64,000 nt of DNA from JACVRW01 sp963846505 (lineage in GTDB: Bacteria > Actinomycetota > Thermoleophilia > Solirubrobacterales > Thermoleophilaceae): NCBI GenBank assembly GCA_963846505.1, contig CAWJWD010000001.1, forward strand, positions 372,001 to 436,000, in the 5' to 3' direction. Made by a program: the position numbers and the translations under genes. Each line of letters begins with the position of its first letter. The stretch's first letter is position 1. Of this stretch, positions 25,437 through 34,353 are shown piece by piece. Under the pieces are notes generated by a model that was not told the DNA's origin, ran no database searches, and saw nothing but the letters and a program-made list of their open reading frames with translations.

Positions 25437-25524
25437 GCGCCGATCTTCTCAGCTCGCCCTTGACCTCGAGTTTGCTCGAAGCCGTAGCGTGGCATGCTCC
25501 AATCACCCCCGAAGAGCAGGTGAC

Positions 25525-26514
25525 GTGACCGCGCAATCGACTCTCGCCATCGAGGCATCCGGCCTCGTCAAGACCTTCGGCTCCACGCGTGCCGTGGACG
25601 GCGTCGACCTGGCCGTGCGCAGCGGCTCGGTCTACGGCGTGCTCGGCCCCAACGGGGCGGGCAAGACGACCACGATCCGCATGCTCGCCACGCTGATCGC
25701 GCCCGACGCCGGCAGCGCCCGGGTGCTCGGGCACGACGTCGTGCGCGAGGCCGACGCGGTGCGCAGCCTCGTCAGCCTCACCGGCCAGCTGGCCTCGGTC
25801 GACGAGGACCTGACCGGGCGCGAGAACCTGATCCTGCTCGCCCGCCTGCTCGGCTACTCGCGCGCCGACGCGAAGGCGCGCGCGACCGAGCTGCTGGAGG
25901 CCTTCGACCTCGCCGAGTCCGCCGGCAAGCAGGTCAAGAACTACTCGGGCGGCATGCGCCGCCGGCTCGACATCGCGGCCAGCATCGTCGTCACGCCCGA
26001 GCTGATGTTCCTCGACGAGCCCACCACCGGCCTCGACCCGCGCTCGCGCAACCAGGTCTGGGACATCGTGCGCGCGCTCGTCGCCGCGGGCACGACGATC
26101 CTGCTCTGCACCCAGTACCTCGACGAGGCCGACCAGCTCGCCGAGGGCATCGCGGTGATCGACCACGGCAAGGTGATCGCCGAGGGCACGCCCGGCCAGC
26201 TCAAGGCCTCGGTCGGCTCCGGCTCGCTGCACGTGCGGCTGCTCGACCCGGCGCAGCGCGAGGAGGCCGAGCGCCTGCTCGCCCGCGAGCTCGGCGGCGT
26301 GCACCTCGAGCCCGATCCCGCCGCCCTGTCGGCCACCTGCGCCGACGCGGATCGCGCCGCCCACGCGGTCGCGCAGCTCGCGAGCGCGGGCATCGGGATC
26401 GCCGACTTCGCCGTAGGACAGCCGAGCCTGGACGAGGTGTTCCTGGCCCTGACCGGCCACCCGGCCGAGGAGGATCAGGCCGAAGAGACCGCCACGGAGG
26501 AGGAAGCGGCATGA
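25525..26514 (+). CDS. ABC-2 type exporter, ATP-binding protein (DrrA-like)
   Basis: A 329-residue ATPase starting at GTG 25525, with GAAGAGCAGG just upstream. Walker A is GPNGAGKTT, the Q-loop is in VSLTGQLASVDEDLTG, the ABC signature is YSGGMRRRLDIA and Walker B is LMFLDEPTTGLD. The D-loop and His-switch region CTQYLDEADQLAE is typical of DrrA/antibiotic exporters, as is the C-terminal regulatory extension of about 90 residues ending in an acidic tail. It energises export of drugs or lipids together with the next gene, whose ATG overlaps its TGA. Confidence 0.93.
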   Translation: MTAQSTLAIEASGLVKTFGSTRAVDGVDLAVRSGSVYGVLGPNGAGKTTTIRMLATLIAPDAGSARVLGHDVVREADAVRSLVSLTGQLASVDEDLTGRENLILLARLLGYSRADAKARATELLEAFDLAESAGKQVKNYSGGMRRRLDIAASIVVTPELMFLDEPTTGLDPRSRNQVWDIVRALVAAGTTILLCTQYLDEADQLAEGIAVIDHGKVIAEGTPGQLKASVGSGSLHVRLLDPAQREEAERLLARELGGVHLEPDPAALSATCADADRAAHAVAQLASAGIGIADFAVGQPSLDEVFLALTGHPAEEDQAEETATEEEAA

Positions 26515-27350
26515 GCGTCACCCCCGCCAGCGACCGCGACGCCAGCGCCGAGGAGGCCGTCCGCAAGGCGCTCTCCTCCGGCCCGCGACCGCAGCGTGCG
26601 AGCGCCGTCTCCGCCGGCCTGACCTTCGGCTGGCGCGGCATGCTGAAGATCAAGCACGTGCCCGAGCAGCTGATCGACGTGACGCTGACGCCGGTCCTGT
26701 TCACGCTGATGTTCACGTACATCTTCGGCGGCGCGATCGCCGGCTCGACCAGCGAGTACCTGCAGTACATCCTGCCCGGCATCCTCGTGATGTCGGTGCT
26801 GTTCACCACGGTCTACTCCGGCGTCACCCTCAACACCGACGTCACCAAGGGCGTCGTCGACCGCTTCCGCTCGCTGCCGATCTCGCGCCCGGCGCCGCTC
26901 GTCGGCGCGGTGCTCGGCGACAGCGTGCGCTACGCCGTCGCGGCGACCGTCGTGGTGCTCGTCGGCGTCATCCTCGGCTTCAGCCCCGACGCCGGCTTCG
27001 ACGGCGTGCTCGCCGCGATGCTGCTCGTGATCGTGTTCTCGTTCGGCCTGGCCTGGGTGTTCACGACCGTCGGCCTGCTGATGCGCTCGCCGAGCGCGGT
27101 GATGAACACGGGCTTCATGGCGCTGTTCCCGCTCACCTTCCTCAGCAACATGTTCGTGAAGCCGGAGACGCTGCCGAAGGGGCTCGAGGCGTTCGTCAAC
27201 GCCAACCCGATCTCGGCGCTGGTGACCGCCTCGCGCGGGCTCATGCACGGCGGCGTCACGACCGGCGACATCGCGGTCGTGCTCGGCACCGCAGCGGTGC
27301 TGACGGCGATCTTCGCGCCCCTCACCGTGCGCCTCTACCGCAAGGCCTAG
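26511..27350 (+). CDS. ABC-2 type exporter, permease (DrrB-like)
   Basis: A 279-residue membrane protein with six hydrophobic helices. The ABC-2 pattern is seen in LILPGI-like YLQYILPGILVMSVLF, VDRFRSLPISR and the later LFPLTFLSNMFVKPETLPKGLEAFVNANPI, which is typical of DrrB/daunorubicin-type exporters. The N-terminal 35 residues are polar and cytoplasmic. Start ATG 26511 overlaps the ATPase stop (ATGA), so the two subunits are translationally coupled. Substrate unknown; no biosynthetic cluster is adjacent. Confidence 0.92.
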   Translation: MSVTPASDRDASAEEAVRKALSSGPRPQRASAVSAGLTFGWRGMLKIKHVPEQLIDVTLTPVLFTLMFTYIFGGAIAGSTSEYLQYILPGILVMSVLFTTVYSGVTLNTDVTKGVVDRFRSLPISRPAPLVGAVLGDSVRYAVAATVVVLVGVILGFSPDAGFDGVLAAMLLVIVFSFGLAWVFTTVGLLMRSPSAVMNTGFMALFPLTFLSNMFVKPETLPKGLEAFVNANPISALVTASRGLMHGGVTTGDIAVVLGTAAVLTAIFAPLTVRLYRKA

Positions 27351-27372
27351 TCGCTCCGACCGGCGCCTGGTA

Positions 27373-27406
27373 GCCGCGCGGCCCGGTACGCTCGCGCGCG
27401 GCTTTT
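27373..27406 (+). terminator. hairpin with T-run after the ABC exporter
   Basis: GCCGCGCG and CGCGCGGC form an 8-bp stem with a 14-base loop followed by TTTT. It lies between the ABC permease stop and the PII gene, and is one of the few hairpins here with a T-run. Confidence 0.5.
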
Positions 27407-27432
27407 CCGGGGATTGGAAGGAGTACAGGACT

Positions 27433-27786
27433 GTGAAGCTCGTAATCGGGATCGTGCGTCCCGAGAAGGCGAACGACGTGCTGGAGGCCCTCTACCGCAC
27501 CGAGGTGCGGGGGTTCTCGCTCAGCCGCGTCCAGGGTCACGGGGGTGAGCTCGACCGCGTCGAGACCTACCGCGGCACGACCGTGAAGATGGGCCTGTCG
27601 GAGAAGGTCCGCTTCGAGATCGCCGTCTCGGACGAGTTCGTCGACCCGGCGATCGACGCCCTCTGCGAGGGCGCGCGCACCGGAGAGGTCGGCGACGGCA
27701 AGATCTTCGTGGTGCCGCTCGAGCGCGTCGTGCGCATCCGCACCGGCGAAACCGACCATGGCGCCGTGACGCCGGTGGGCAAGTGA
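27433..27786 (+). CDS. glnK: PII nitrogen regulatory protein lacking Tyr51
   Basis: A 117-residue PII signal protein starting at GTG 27433 behind a GGAAGGAG ribosome-binding site. The family C-terminal signature GDGKIFVVPLERVVRIRTGE is intact, and the Walker-like ATP-site residues are present. In the T-loop (ETYRGTTVKMGL, residues 44-55) position 51 is Val instead of the Tyr that is uridylylated in proteobacteria and adenylylated in Actinobacteria, and Glu50 is Thr. It should therefore sense ATP/ADP and 2-oxoglutarate without covalent modification. The next gene, amt, overlaps it (GTGA), so PII probably gates that transporter. Confidence 0.93.
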   Translation: MKLVIGIVRPEKANDVLEALYRTEVRGFSLSRVQGHGGELDRVETYRGTTVKMGLSEKVRFEIAVSDEFVDPAIDALCEGARTGEVGDGKIFVVPLERVVRIRTGETDHGAVTPVGK

Positions 27787-29084
27787 ATCTGCTCGCGCAG
27801 GTCCCCCAGATCGACGCCGGCGACACCGCCTGGATGCTCGCCGCGACCGCCCTCGTGCTGCTGATGACGCCTGCGCTCGGGCTCTTCTACGCCGGCCTGG
27901 TGCGCTCGAAGAACACCCTCAACACGTTCATGATGTGCGTCGCCGCGCTGGCGGTCGCGACCGTGATGTGGGCGGCGGTCGGCTACTCGCTCGCCTTCGA
28001 CGAGGGCAACGGCTTCATCGGCGGCTTCGGCCACGCGTTCCTGTCCGGCGTCGACTTCACGCCGCGCGACGGCACCACCATCCCCCACCTGCTGTTCATG
28101 GCCTTCCAGGCCACCTTCTGCATCATCACCGTCGCGCTCGTCTCCGGCGCGGTCGTCGAGCGCATGCGCTTCGGCCCGTTCCTGATCTTCGCCGCGCTCT
28201 GGTCGATCGTCGTCTACGCCGTGCTCGCCCACTGGGCCTTCGGCGGCGGCTGGCTGCAGTCGGAGGGCACGCTCGACTTCGCCGGCGGCATCCCGGTCGA
28301 GATGGGCTCGGGCTTCTCCGCACTGGCCGCGGCGCTGGTGGTCGGCGCGCGCAAGGACTACGGGCGCCAGGCGCTGCTGCCGCACAACGCGGTCTACGTG
28401 CTGCTCGGCGCGGGCCTGCTCTGGTTCGGCTGGTTCGGCTTCAACGGCGGCAGCGGCTTCGGCGCCAACGAGGCGTCGGTGCTGGCCTTCGTCAACACGC
28501 TGCTGTGCCCGGCCGCCACGCTGGTCGTCTGGTTCGCGCTCGACCTGCTGCGCGGGCGCAAGGTGACCGCGATCGGCGCGGCGACGGCGATCATCGTCGG
28601 CTGCGTCGGAATCACGCCCGCGGGCGGGTTCATCAGCCCCGGCTGGGCGATGCTGCTCGGCGCGCTGGCCGCCCTGCCCAGCTACGCGATCATCGTCTGG
28701 CGCCCGCGCACGCGCGTGGACGAGACGCTCGACGTGCTGGCCGCGCACGGCATCGCGGGCTTCACCGGCATCCTCTTCATCGGCTTCTTCGCCCAGATGT
28801 CGTGGAACGGCGTCTCCGACGGCCTGCTCTACGGCAACGTCGACCAGCTCGCCTGGCAGGCGCTGGCCGCCGTCGTCACGCCCGCGTACGCGTTCGTCGC
28901 CACGTACGCGCTGCTGCGGCTGATCGGGGTGTTCACGCCGCTGCGCGCGCCGGAGCGCGAGGAGGCGCTGGGCATGGACGTGACCCAGCATGGCGAGGAG
29001 GCCTACGTCACCGGCGAGGGCGCGATCCTGATCACGCCGGAGCTGGGGATCGACGACGAGGTGGCGGTCGCGCAGCCCGGCTAG
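27783..29084 (+). CDS. amt: ammonium transporter Amt with Glu in place of the first pore His
   Basis: A 433-residue Amt/MEP/Rh channel with 11 predicted membrane helices; the N-terminus is LVLLMTPALGLFYAGLVRSKN. The twin-His pore site of AmtB is changed: DFAGGIPVEMGSG carries Glu173 where the first His (H168 in E. coli) belongs, while the second His is kept (AAHGIAGFTG, His322). The C-terminal PII-contact motif LGMDVTQHGEEAY is present, followed by an extra 25-residue acidic tail. GTG 27783 overlaps the PII stop. It transports ammonium across the cytoplasmic membrane; the E/H variant, also known from fungal Mep1/Mep3, may alter pH dependence or selectivity. Confidence 0.94.
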   Translation: MNLLAQVPQIDAGDTAWMLAATALVLLMTPALGLFYAGLVRSKNTLNTFMMCVAALAVATVMWAAVGYSLAFDEGNGFIGGFGHAFLSGVDFTPRDGTTIPHLLFMAFQATFCIITVALVSGAVVERMRFGPFLIFAALWSIVVYAVLAHWAFGGGWLQSEGTLDFAGGIPVEMGSGFSALAAALVVGARKDYGRQALLPHNAVYVLLGAGLLWFGWFGFNGGSGFGANEASVLAFVNTLLCPAATLVVWFALDLLRGRKVTAIGAATAIIVGCVGITPAGGFISPGWAMLLGALAALPSYAIIVWRPRTRVDETLDVLAAHGIAGFTGILFIGFFAQMSWNGVSDGLLYGNVDQLAWQALAAVVTPAYAFVATYALLRLIGVFTPLRAPEREEALGMDVTQHGEEAYVTGEGAILITPELGIDDEVAVAQPG

Positions 29085-30307
29085 ACCTGCAGGATCCACT
29101 CGAGCGGCTGCGCGATCGAGTGCTGGTCGCAAACCGCCACTCGGCTCGGAGCCGGGCTCCCCGTCGCGTTCCAGGCGACGACGAGCGCATGCGGAAACGG
29201 CTGGTCGACGAACTGCTGCTCGGCGTCGAGCAGGTAGGCGAAGGCCTCCAAGATCCCGCGCCGTTCGGCCGCCGCGCCCTCCTTGCCGGTCACCTTCGCC
29301 TCGACGAGGACGATCCGGTCGCGCTCGTGGAAGTGGAGCAGGACGTCGGGACGAAACGGCTGCTGGGTCATGCCGGCCGCCTCGAGCACGGCTCGCAGCC
29401 GGCTCGTGCCGGCGTCGGCAGCGGGCACGGTGGTCCACAGCGCCCGATCCCACCAGACGTCGACCCGCCCGTGCTCGACGGACTCGAGCCGCGCGAGCGG
29501 CAGGGCCTCGCGCACGTCGCCGAGCAGGCGCTGCTCCTGATGCTCCTCGAAGCCCCGTGCCCGCAGCGCATCGATCAGCGTGAAGGCGACCTGCAGCTCG
29601 AAGAGGTCGTCGTCGGCGCTCGGCGCGAGCAGCTGCTCGCACACCACCTGCTCGACGACCGCCTCGCGACGCTGACGAAGCGCCTCGTCGAACCGAGTCA
29701 ACAGGCCCGCGGCGGGCTCGAGCTGGGGCCAGCGTTCGACGACGCGGCGCGTGGAGCCCGGCGCGGGCGGGCGCGGGCGACGCAAGCCGACGAGCTTGGG
29801 GTGGCGCAGGAGCCGCCGCGCGCGTTCGGAGCGCTCGTGCACGAGGCGCCCGACCTCACCGGTCTCCGCCAGGCCCGTGAGCGGCGCGAGCCCGGCACAG
29901 ACGTGCAACGCGGCATGGCAGAGGCGTGCGACCGGGGTGTCGTAGCGACGCTCGACGGGCCGGCAGACGAACAACGTGGGGTCGGCCGTCGCGACGCGGC
30001 GCTGGCGCGTGCGCACCCAGTCGACCGGTCCATGGACGTAGCCGACGTATTCCTGCTCGGACCTGGCGATCGACGAGGGCAGGCGCGGCAGCACGTCGTC
30101 CATCGCGACCAAGGCGCGCTCGGTCTCCTCGGAGAGCGCGAGGTGGGTGGTGATCAGCTCCTCGAACTGTCCCGGCTCCAGGTCCCAGAGAGCTTCGACG
30201 TAACGGCCGAGCTCGTGCACGCGGGCGTGGCTGCGCAGGAAGTTCCAGAGCCGTGGGCGGAGGGCCTCGATCGCCTCCGCGCGCGAGAAGGGCTCGGGGC
30301 CGTTCAC
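29081..30307 (-). CDS. McrC-like PD-(D/E)xK nuclease subunit
   Basis: A 408-residue protein, second gene of a two-gene unit. The C-terminal 100 residues hold a PD-(D/E)xK nuclease core: P320-D321, then IVLVEAKVTGKEG with E336-x-K338, and a following helix ILEAFAYLLDAEQQF, as in McrC. The N-terminal 230 residues are helical and Arg-rich and would bridge to the AAA+ partner. Its ATG overlaps the stop of the McrB-like gene (4 bases), so subunits are made in fixed ratio. Expected role: DNA cleavage driven by the partner NTPase. Its stop overlaps the amt stop on the other strand (CTAG). Confidence 0.78.
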   Translation of the reverse strand: MNGPEPFSRAEAIEALRPRLWNFLRSHARVHELGRYVEALWDLEPGQFEELITTHLALSEETERALVAMDDVLPRLPSSIARSEQEYVGYVHGPVDWVRTRQRRVATADPTLFVCRPVERRYDTPVARLCHAALHVCAGLAPLTGLAETGEVGRLVHERSERARRLLRHPKLVGLRRPRPPAPGSTRRVVERWPQLEPAAGLLTRFDEALRQRREAVVEQVVCEQLLAPSADDDLFELQVAFTLIDALRARGFEEHQEQRLLGDVREALPLARLESVEHGRVDVWWDRALWTTVPAADAGTSRLRAVLEAAGMTQQPFRPDVLLHFHERDRIVLVEAKVTGKEGAAAERRGILEAFAYLLDAEQQFVDQPFPHALVVAWNATGSPAPSRVAVCDQHSIAQPLEWILQV

Positions 30308-32136
30308 GCCTCGTTCGTCGTCGGCGGCAGCGTAGCGAGGCCGGCCTTCAGCTGGCCGAGCGCCTGCTCGGTCGCCTCGATCGCGTGCTGAGCCAGGTCG
30401 GCGAGGTGTGGCCGCACGTAGAGCCGCAGCGCCTCGTCGAAGATCTCGCCGCGCGCGGGGTCGGCCTCGAGCTCGTCCTCCAGCAGCAGCCGCTGCCGGA
30501 CGTGCAGCGCAGCGTCCAGCACCACGGCCGGCCCGAGGCGCTTGTGCTCGAGCGTCGTCAGCGCCTCGATCGCCACGTCCAGCTGGGCGTCCCCGGTGCG
30601 GCCCTTGGCGTCGAGGATCTCCGTCCAGATCTCCTCGGGCGGGGGCGGGATGTCGATGATCGCGAAGCGGCGCAGCAGCGCTTCGGACAGCTCGAACAGC
30701 AGGTCCCGATCGCGCTCGTTCATCGTCGCGATCAGCCGCCAGGCGGGATCGACCTCATGCGCGTGGACGTTCGCCGGCGGGGTGGCGCCCTTTGGCAGGA
30801 TGGCCGCGGGCAGCTGGACGCCGTCGCGTTCCTCGGTGAACGACGTCACGACCGCCTGACCGGAGAGCACGGTGAAGAGCTGGCCGATCGCCTTGTCCAT
30901 GTCCGCACGGTTGAGCTCGTCGATCACGAGCCACTCGCGGGCATCGATCGCGGCGAGGATCTGGCCGGGCGCGAACTGCAGGGTCTCGTCCTTCGCCATC
31001 CGGTAGGCACCGACCGTGTCGGCCGACGTCCAGTCGGCGGTCGCGGTGCCGAGCTCCCAGCCCTCGGCGAGGCCGACGGCGACCGCCGCCGCGGCGATCG
31101 CCTCTCCGAACGTCGTCTTGCCCGTTCCCGGCGGGCCGGTGAACATCAGGTGCTTGCCGCTGCGCACCGCGGCGACGGTCTCGACGACCTTGGGAAGCGG
31201 AAGGAACAGGCGTCGCTCGGTCAGCTGGGCCTGGACGGCCTCGACCGTCAGGGTGGTGAGGGGCACGGGCAGCGACTCGACGCTCTCGGCCCCCACGCGC
31301 TCGAGCAGGTCCCCCAGCCACGCCGACGGAAGCCCGTCGATCGCGTTGGTCTCGTCGGTGCGCGGATCGCCCAGCTCGGCCAGCGGGATCGGCTCCAGCG
31401 ACAGGTAGCGGTCGTAGTAGACCTCGTGCTCGCCGTCCGCGCGGATCCGCCGACGGCCGATGCGACCGATCCCGAAGACCCGGCCGGCATCGGCCGCTCC
31501 CGAGTCCACCGTCCGGTGGCAGACGACCGTCGCGCCGACGTCCAGCTGCTGGCCGTCGGGGACGCGATCGGGATAGCGGTAGCGCACCCCCTCGACGTTG
31601 GCGTAGTCGCCGTCGCTGCCGTGCGACAGCAGGAACGCCGGAGCGTCATCGGCGGCGAGGGGAGGCAGTTCCTTGCCGTCCGCGTCGAGGCGCAGCAACG
31701 GCACGCGAGCCGAGAAGTGCGACTTGATCGCCGTCCCCACCCCATCGGGGCGGACGTCGATGAGCAGCTCGGGCCTCCACTCGTCGATCAGGCGCGAGAT
31801 GACGATCGTGCGCAGATGCCGGGTCAACGGGATCAGCGGCCGCACGTGGGACTCGATCACGTCCAACGACAGCGTGGTGAAGACGAACAGCAACGTCGGC
31901 GAAGCCTTGATGATCCCGATGGAGGTCAAGCGGCTGTCGGCGGTGCCGGTGTCGGTGGCGCCGATGGCACGGACTCGCTCGCCCTCGAGACCGAGCCACT
32001 CGGCCGCCCACGACGAGATCTCGATCCACTTGCGGGCGTCGTTGACCGTGAGGTCGATCGTGGCGGCCCGGGCGGCGAGTTCGCGTTCGAACTCGGTCTG
32101 GTCCGAGTCGTCGACCAACCTCGGTGCCCCCTCCAT
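30304..32136 (-). CDS. McrB-like AAA+ NTPase with N-terminal reader domain
   Basis: A 610-residue protein. Residues 10-165 resemble MrcB_N/DUF3578-type regions; 175-255 look like an EVE/PUA-type modified-base reader (YANVEGVRYRYPDRVPDGQ ... GRVFGIGRIGRRR ... VYYDRYLSLEPIPLAE). The AAA+ motor has Walker A GPPGTGKT (334-341), Walker B WLVIDELNRAD (402-412), the McrB-type sensor ATMNERDRD (470-478) and ALLRRF (486-491). McrB proteins use GTP or ATP to translocate DNA and load McrC. ATG 32136 is chosen because the longer frame runs into the carbonic anhydrase promoter region. Together with the downstream nuclease this is a candidate type IV-like restriction system against modified phage DNA. Confidence 0.8.
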   Translation of the reverse strand: MEGAPRLVDDSDQTEFERELAARAATIDLTVNDARKWIEISSWAAEWLGLEGERVRAIGATDTGTADSRLTSIGIIKASPTLLFVFTTLSLDVIESHVRPLIPLTRHLRTIVISRLIDEWRPELLIDVRPDGVGTAIKSHFSARVPLLRLDADGKELPPLAADDAPAFLLSHGSDGDYANVEGVRYRYPDRVPDGQQLDVGATVVCHRTVDSGAADAGRVFGIGRIGRRRIRADGEHEVYYDRYLSLEPIPLAELGDPRTDETNAIDGLPSAWLGDLLERVGAESVESLPVPLTTLTVEAVQAQLTERRLFLPLPKVVETVAAVRSGKHLMFTGPPGTGKTTFGEAIAAAAVAVGLAEGWELGTATADWTSADTVGAYRMAKDETLQFAPGQILAAIDAREWLVIDELNRADMDKAIGQLFTVLSGQAVVTSFTEERDGVQLPAAILPKGATPPANVHAHEVDPAWRLIATMNERDRDLLFELSEALLRRFAIIDIPPPPEEIWTEILDAKGRTGDAQLDVAIEALTTLEHKRLGPAVVLDAALHVRQRLLLEDELEADPARGEIFDEALRLYVRPHLADLAQHAIEATEQALGQLKAGLATLPPTTNEA

Positions 32137-32191
32137 CCGACGTAGCCTCGCACAGCTCGCGCGACTACGACGTCGACTAGGGTGCCGCCCC

Positions 32192-32698
32192 GTGGACGTG
32201 ATCGACGAGCTGCTCGCCAACAACCAGGCCTACTCGGAGGCGCTGCCGACCAAGCACCTCGACGTCCGCCCCAGCCGGCAGCTGGCGATCGTCACCTGCA
32301 TGGACTCGCGCCTCGACGTCTTCGCCGCGCTCGGCCTGCAGTACGGCGAGGCGCACGTGCTGCGCAACGCCGGCGGCGTGATCACCGACGACGTGATCCG
32401 CTCGCTGGCGGTCTCCCAACGGCGCCTGGGCACGCGTGAGGTGATGCTGATCCATCACACCGACTGCGGCATGCAGTCGCTCACCGACGACGGCTTTCGC
32501 GCCGAGCTCCAGGAGGCGACCGGCGTCGCCCCGGCGTTCGCGATCGAGTCCTTCAGCGACGTCGACGCGAACGTGCGTCAGTCGATCCTGCGCGTGCGCC
32601 GTTCGTCGTTCGTGCCGCACCGCGACCAGGTGCGCGGCTTCGTCTACGACGTCGACAGCCACGAGCTGCGCGAGGTGCACGTCGTCGACGAAGGCTGA
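32192..32698 (+). CDS. beta-class carbonic anhydrase
   Basis: A 168-residue enzyme interconverting CO2 and bicarbonate. The zinc ligands are visible: Cys in VTCMDSRLD (with the Asp-Arg dyad two residues later) and His-x2-Cys in HHTDCGMQ. LRNAGGVITDDVIRSLAVSQRRLGTREVMLI is the conserved family core. The length is at the short end, as in the small actinobacterial beta-CAs such as Rv1284. GTG 32192 is the start. It diverges from the McrB-like gene and converges on the carboxyltransferase gene, to whose biotin carboxylation bicarbonate is relevant. Confidence 0.93.
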   Translation: MDVIDELLANNQAYSEALPTKHLDVRPSRQLAIVTCMDSRLDVFAALGLQYGEAHVLRNAGGVITDDVIRSLAVSQRRLGTREVMLIHHTDCGMQSLTDDGFRAELQEATGVAPAFAIESFSDVDANVRQSILRVRRSSFVPHRDQVRGFVYDVDSHELREVHVVDEG

Positions 32699-32718
32699 CG
32701 CTCAGAGCGCCGCCGCGT

Positions 32719-34272
32719 CTACCACGTGTCGACGAAGCGGCGGCTGGCGTCCGGTCGCGCGTGGGCGGTGGCAGCCGCGAGCGTGCGGGCGATCAGGCCG
32801 CGCGTCTGGGCCGGGTCGACCACGTCGTCGAGCTCGAACAGCTGTGCGGCGTTGATCGCCTTCGCGTTCTCCTGCGCGGCGGCGGTCACGTCGCGCACGC
32901 GCTGCTCGCGCTCGGCGTCGTCGGCGATCGCCTCGAGCTCCTTGCGCAGCGCCAGGCGCACCGCCCCCTCGAGGCCCATCGGGCCGAGGTGCGCGCTCGG
33001 CCAGGCCAGCGTCAGCAACGGCTCGTGCAGGCTGCCGCCGACCATCGCCTGTGCGCCCAGCCCGTAGCCGCGGCGCAGGATCACCGCGACCAATGGCACG
33101 CGCAGGGCGGCCCCGGCGACCAGCAGCCGCGACGTGTGGCGCACCAGGCCCGTCTTCTCCGCGTCGGGACCGACCATCATGCCGGGCGTGTCGACGAGCG
33201 ACACGACCGGGATCGCGAAGGCGTCGCAGAGCTGCAGGAAGCGCGCCGCCTTGTCGGCCGCGTCGCTCGTGATCGCGCCCGCCATGTACATCGTGTTGTT
33301 GGCGATCACCCCCACCGGGCGCCCCTCGATGCGAGCCAGCGCGGTCGTCAACTCGGGAGCGAAGCGCGGGCGCAGGAAGGTGACCGAGCCCTCGTCGGCG
33401 AGCGTCTCGACGATCGGCTCGACCTTGTAGGCGCGTCGCTCGCGCTCGGGCACCAGCTCGCGCAGTCGCGCCTGATCGGGCTCGGCGCCGGGGGGCGTCG
33501 CGCCTTGGAAGTAGCCGAGCAGGCGCTTGGTGGCCGCCACCGCCTCCGCCTCGTCGGCGACCACGAGATCGACCACGCCGTTGGCGGACTGCACGTCGAT
33601 CGGGCCGACGTCGTCGGGATCGACCTCGCCCAGGCCGCCGCCCGCGATCATCGCCGGCCCGCCCATCCCGAGCGAGACGTCCTCGGTCGCCACGATCAGG
33701 TCCGAGCAACCGGCGATCACGGCGTTGCCGGCAAAGCAGCGGCCCTTGACGATCGCGATCCGCGGCACGAGCCCGGACAGGCGCGCCCAGAGCGCGAAGG
33801 CGCGCGTGTCGAGCGCGGAGACGACGGGATGGTCGGTGTCGCCGGGCCGCCCGCCGCCGCCCTCGGCGAAGAACACCGTCGGCAGCCGCATGCGCTCGAT
33901 CAGCTCGAACAGCCGGTCCTTCTTGCGGTGCCCGAGCGCGCCCTGGGTCCCGGCGAGGACGGTGTAGTCGTAGGACAGCACCGCGCACGCGGCCCGCTCG
34001 CCGAACAGCTCGCCGTTGACGCTGGCGGTGCCGCCGATCAGGCCGTCGGCGGGCGTGCGGGCGATCAGGTCGTCGAGCTCGCGCCGGCCGCGCTGGGCGG
34101 CGATCGCGAAGCGGCCGTACTCGACGAACGAGCCCGGGTCGACGAGGTCGTCGAGGTTCTCCCGCGCGGTCCGGCCGCCGCCCGCATGGCGACGCTCGAC
34201 CGCGTCCGGCCGTGCCTCGTCGCGCGTCAGGGCGGCGCGGCGGCGCAGCTCAGCGAGGTCCTCCCCGTCCAT
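32719..34272 (-). CDS. acyl-CoA carboxylase, carboxyltransferase (beta) subunit
   Basis: A 517-residue carboxyltransferase of the AccD/PccB/MccB type, moving a carboxyl group from biotin to an acyl-CoA. Both crotonase-like halves are present: the first with DYTVLAGTQGALGHRKKDRLFELI and the G-rich SLGMGGPAMI, the second with VVSLVDTPGMMVGPDAEKTGLVRH and the RRGYGLGAQAM oxyanion segment. The C-terminal tail RRFVDTW is family-typical. No biotin carboxylase alpha subunit is adjacent. Acetyl-, propionyl- or longer acyl-CoA specificity cannot be read from sequence alone. Confidence 0.9.
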   Translation of the reverse strand: MDGEDLAELRRRAALTRDEARPDAVERRHAGGGRTARENLDDLVDPGSFVEYGRFAIAAQRGRRELDDLIARTPADGLIGGTASVNGELFGERAACAVLSYDYTVLAGTQGALGHRKKDRLFELIERMRLPTVFFAEGGGGRPGDTDHPVVSALDTRAFALWARLSGLVPRIAIVKGRCFAGNAVIAGCSDLIVATEDVSLGMGGPAMIAGGGLGEVDPDDVGPIDVQSANGVVDLVVADEAEAVAATKRLLGYFQGATPPGAEPDQARLRELVPERERRAYKVEPIVETLADEGSVTFLRPRFAPELTTALARIEGRPVGVIANNTMYMAGAITSDAADKAARFLQLCDAFAIPVVSLVDTPGMMVGPDAEKTGLVRHTSRLLVAGAALRVPLVAVILRRGYGLGAQAMVGGSLHEPLLTLAWPSAHLGPMGLEGAVRLALRKELEAIADDAEREQRVRDVTAAAQENAKAINAAQLFELDDVVDPAQTRGLIARTLAAATAHARPDASRRFVDTW

Positions 34273-34353
34273 CGGGCGTGAGTCTGACAGTGCCGGCCGA
34301 CTCTCGGCTCAGCGTGCGACATCACGGGGGCGGCCACGGTTACGGTTTGTTGC

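Noticed and set aside
25437..25524. Possible operator between the crotonase gene and the ABC exporter
   Set aside because: No convincing inverted repeat found in this gap.
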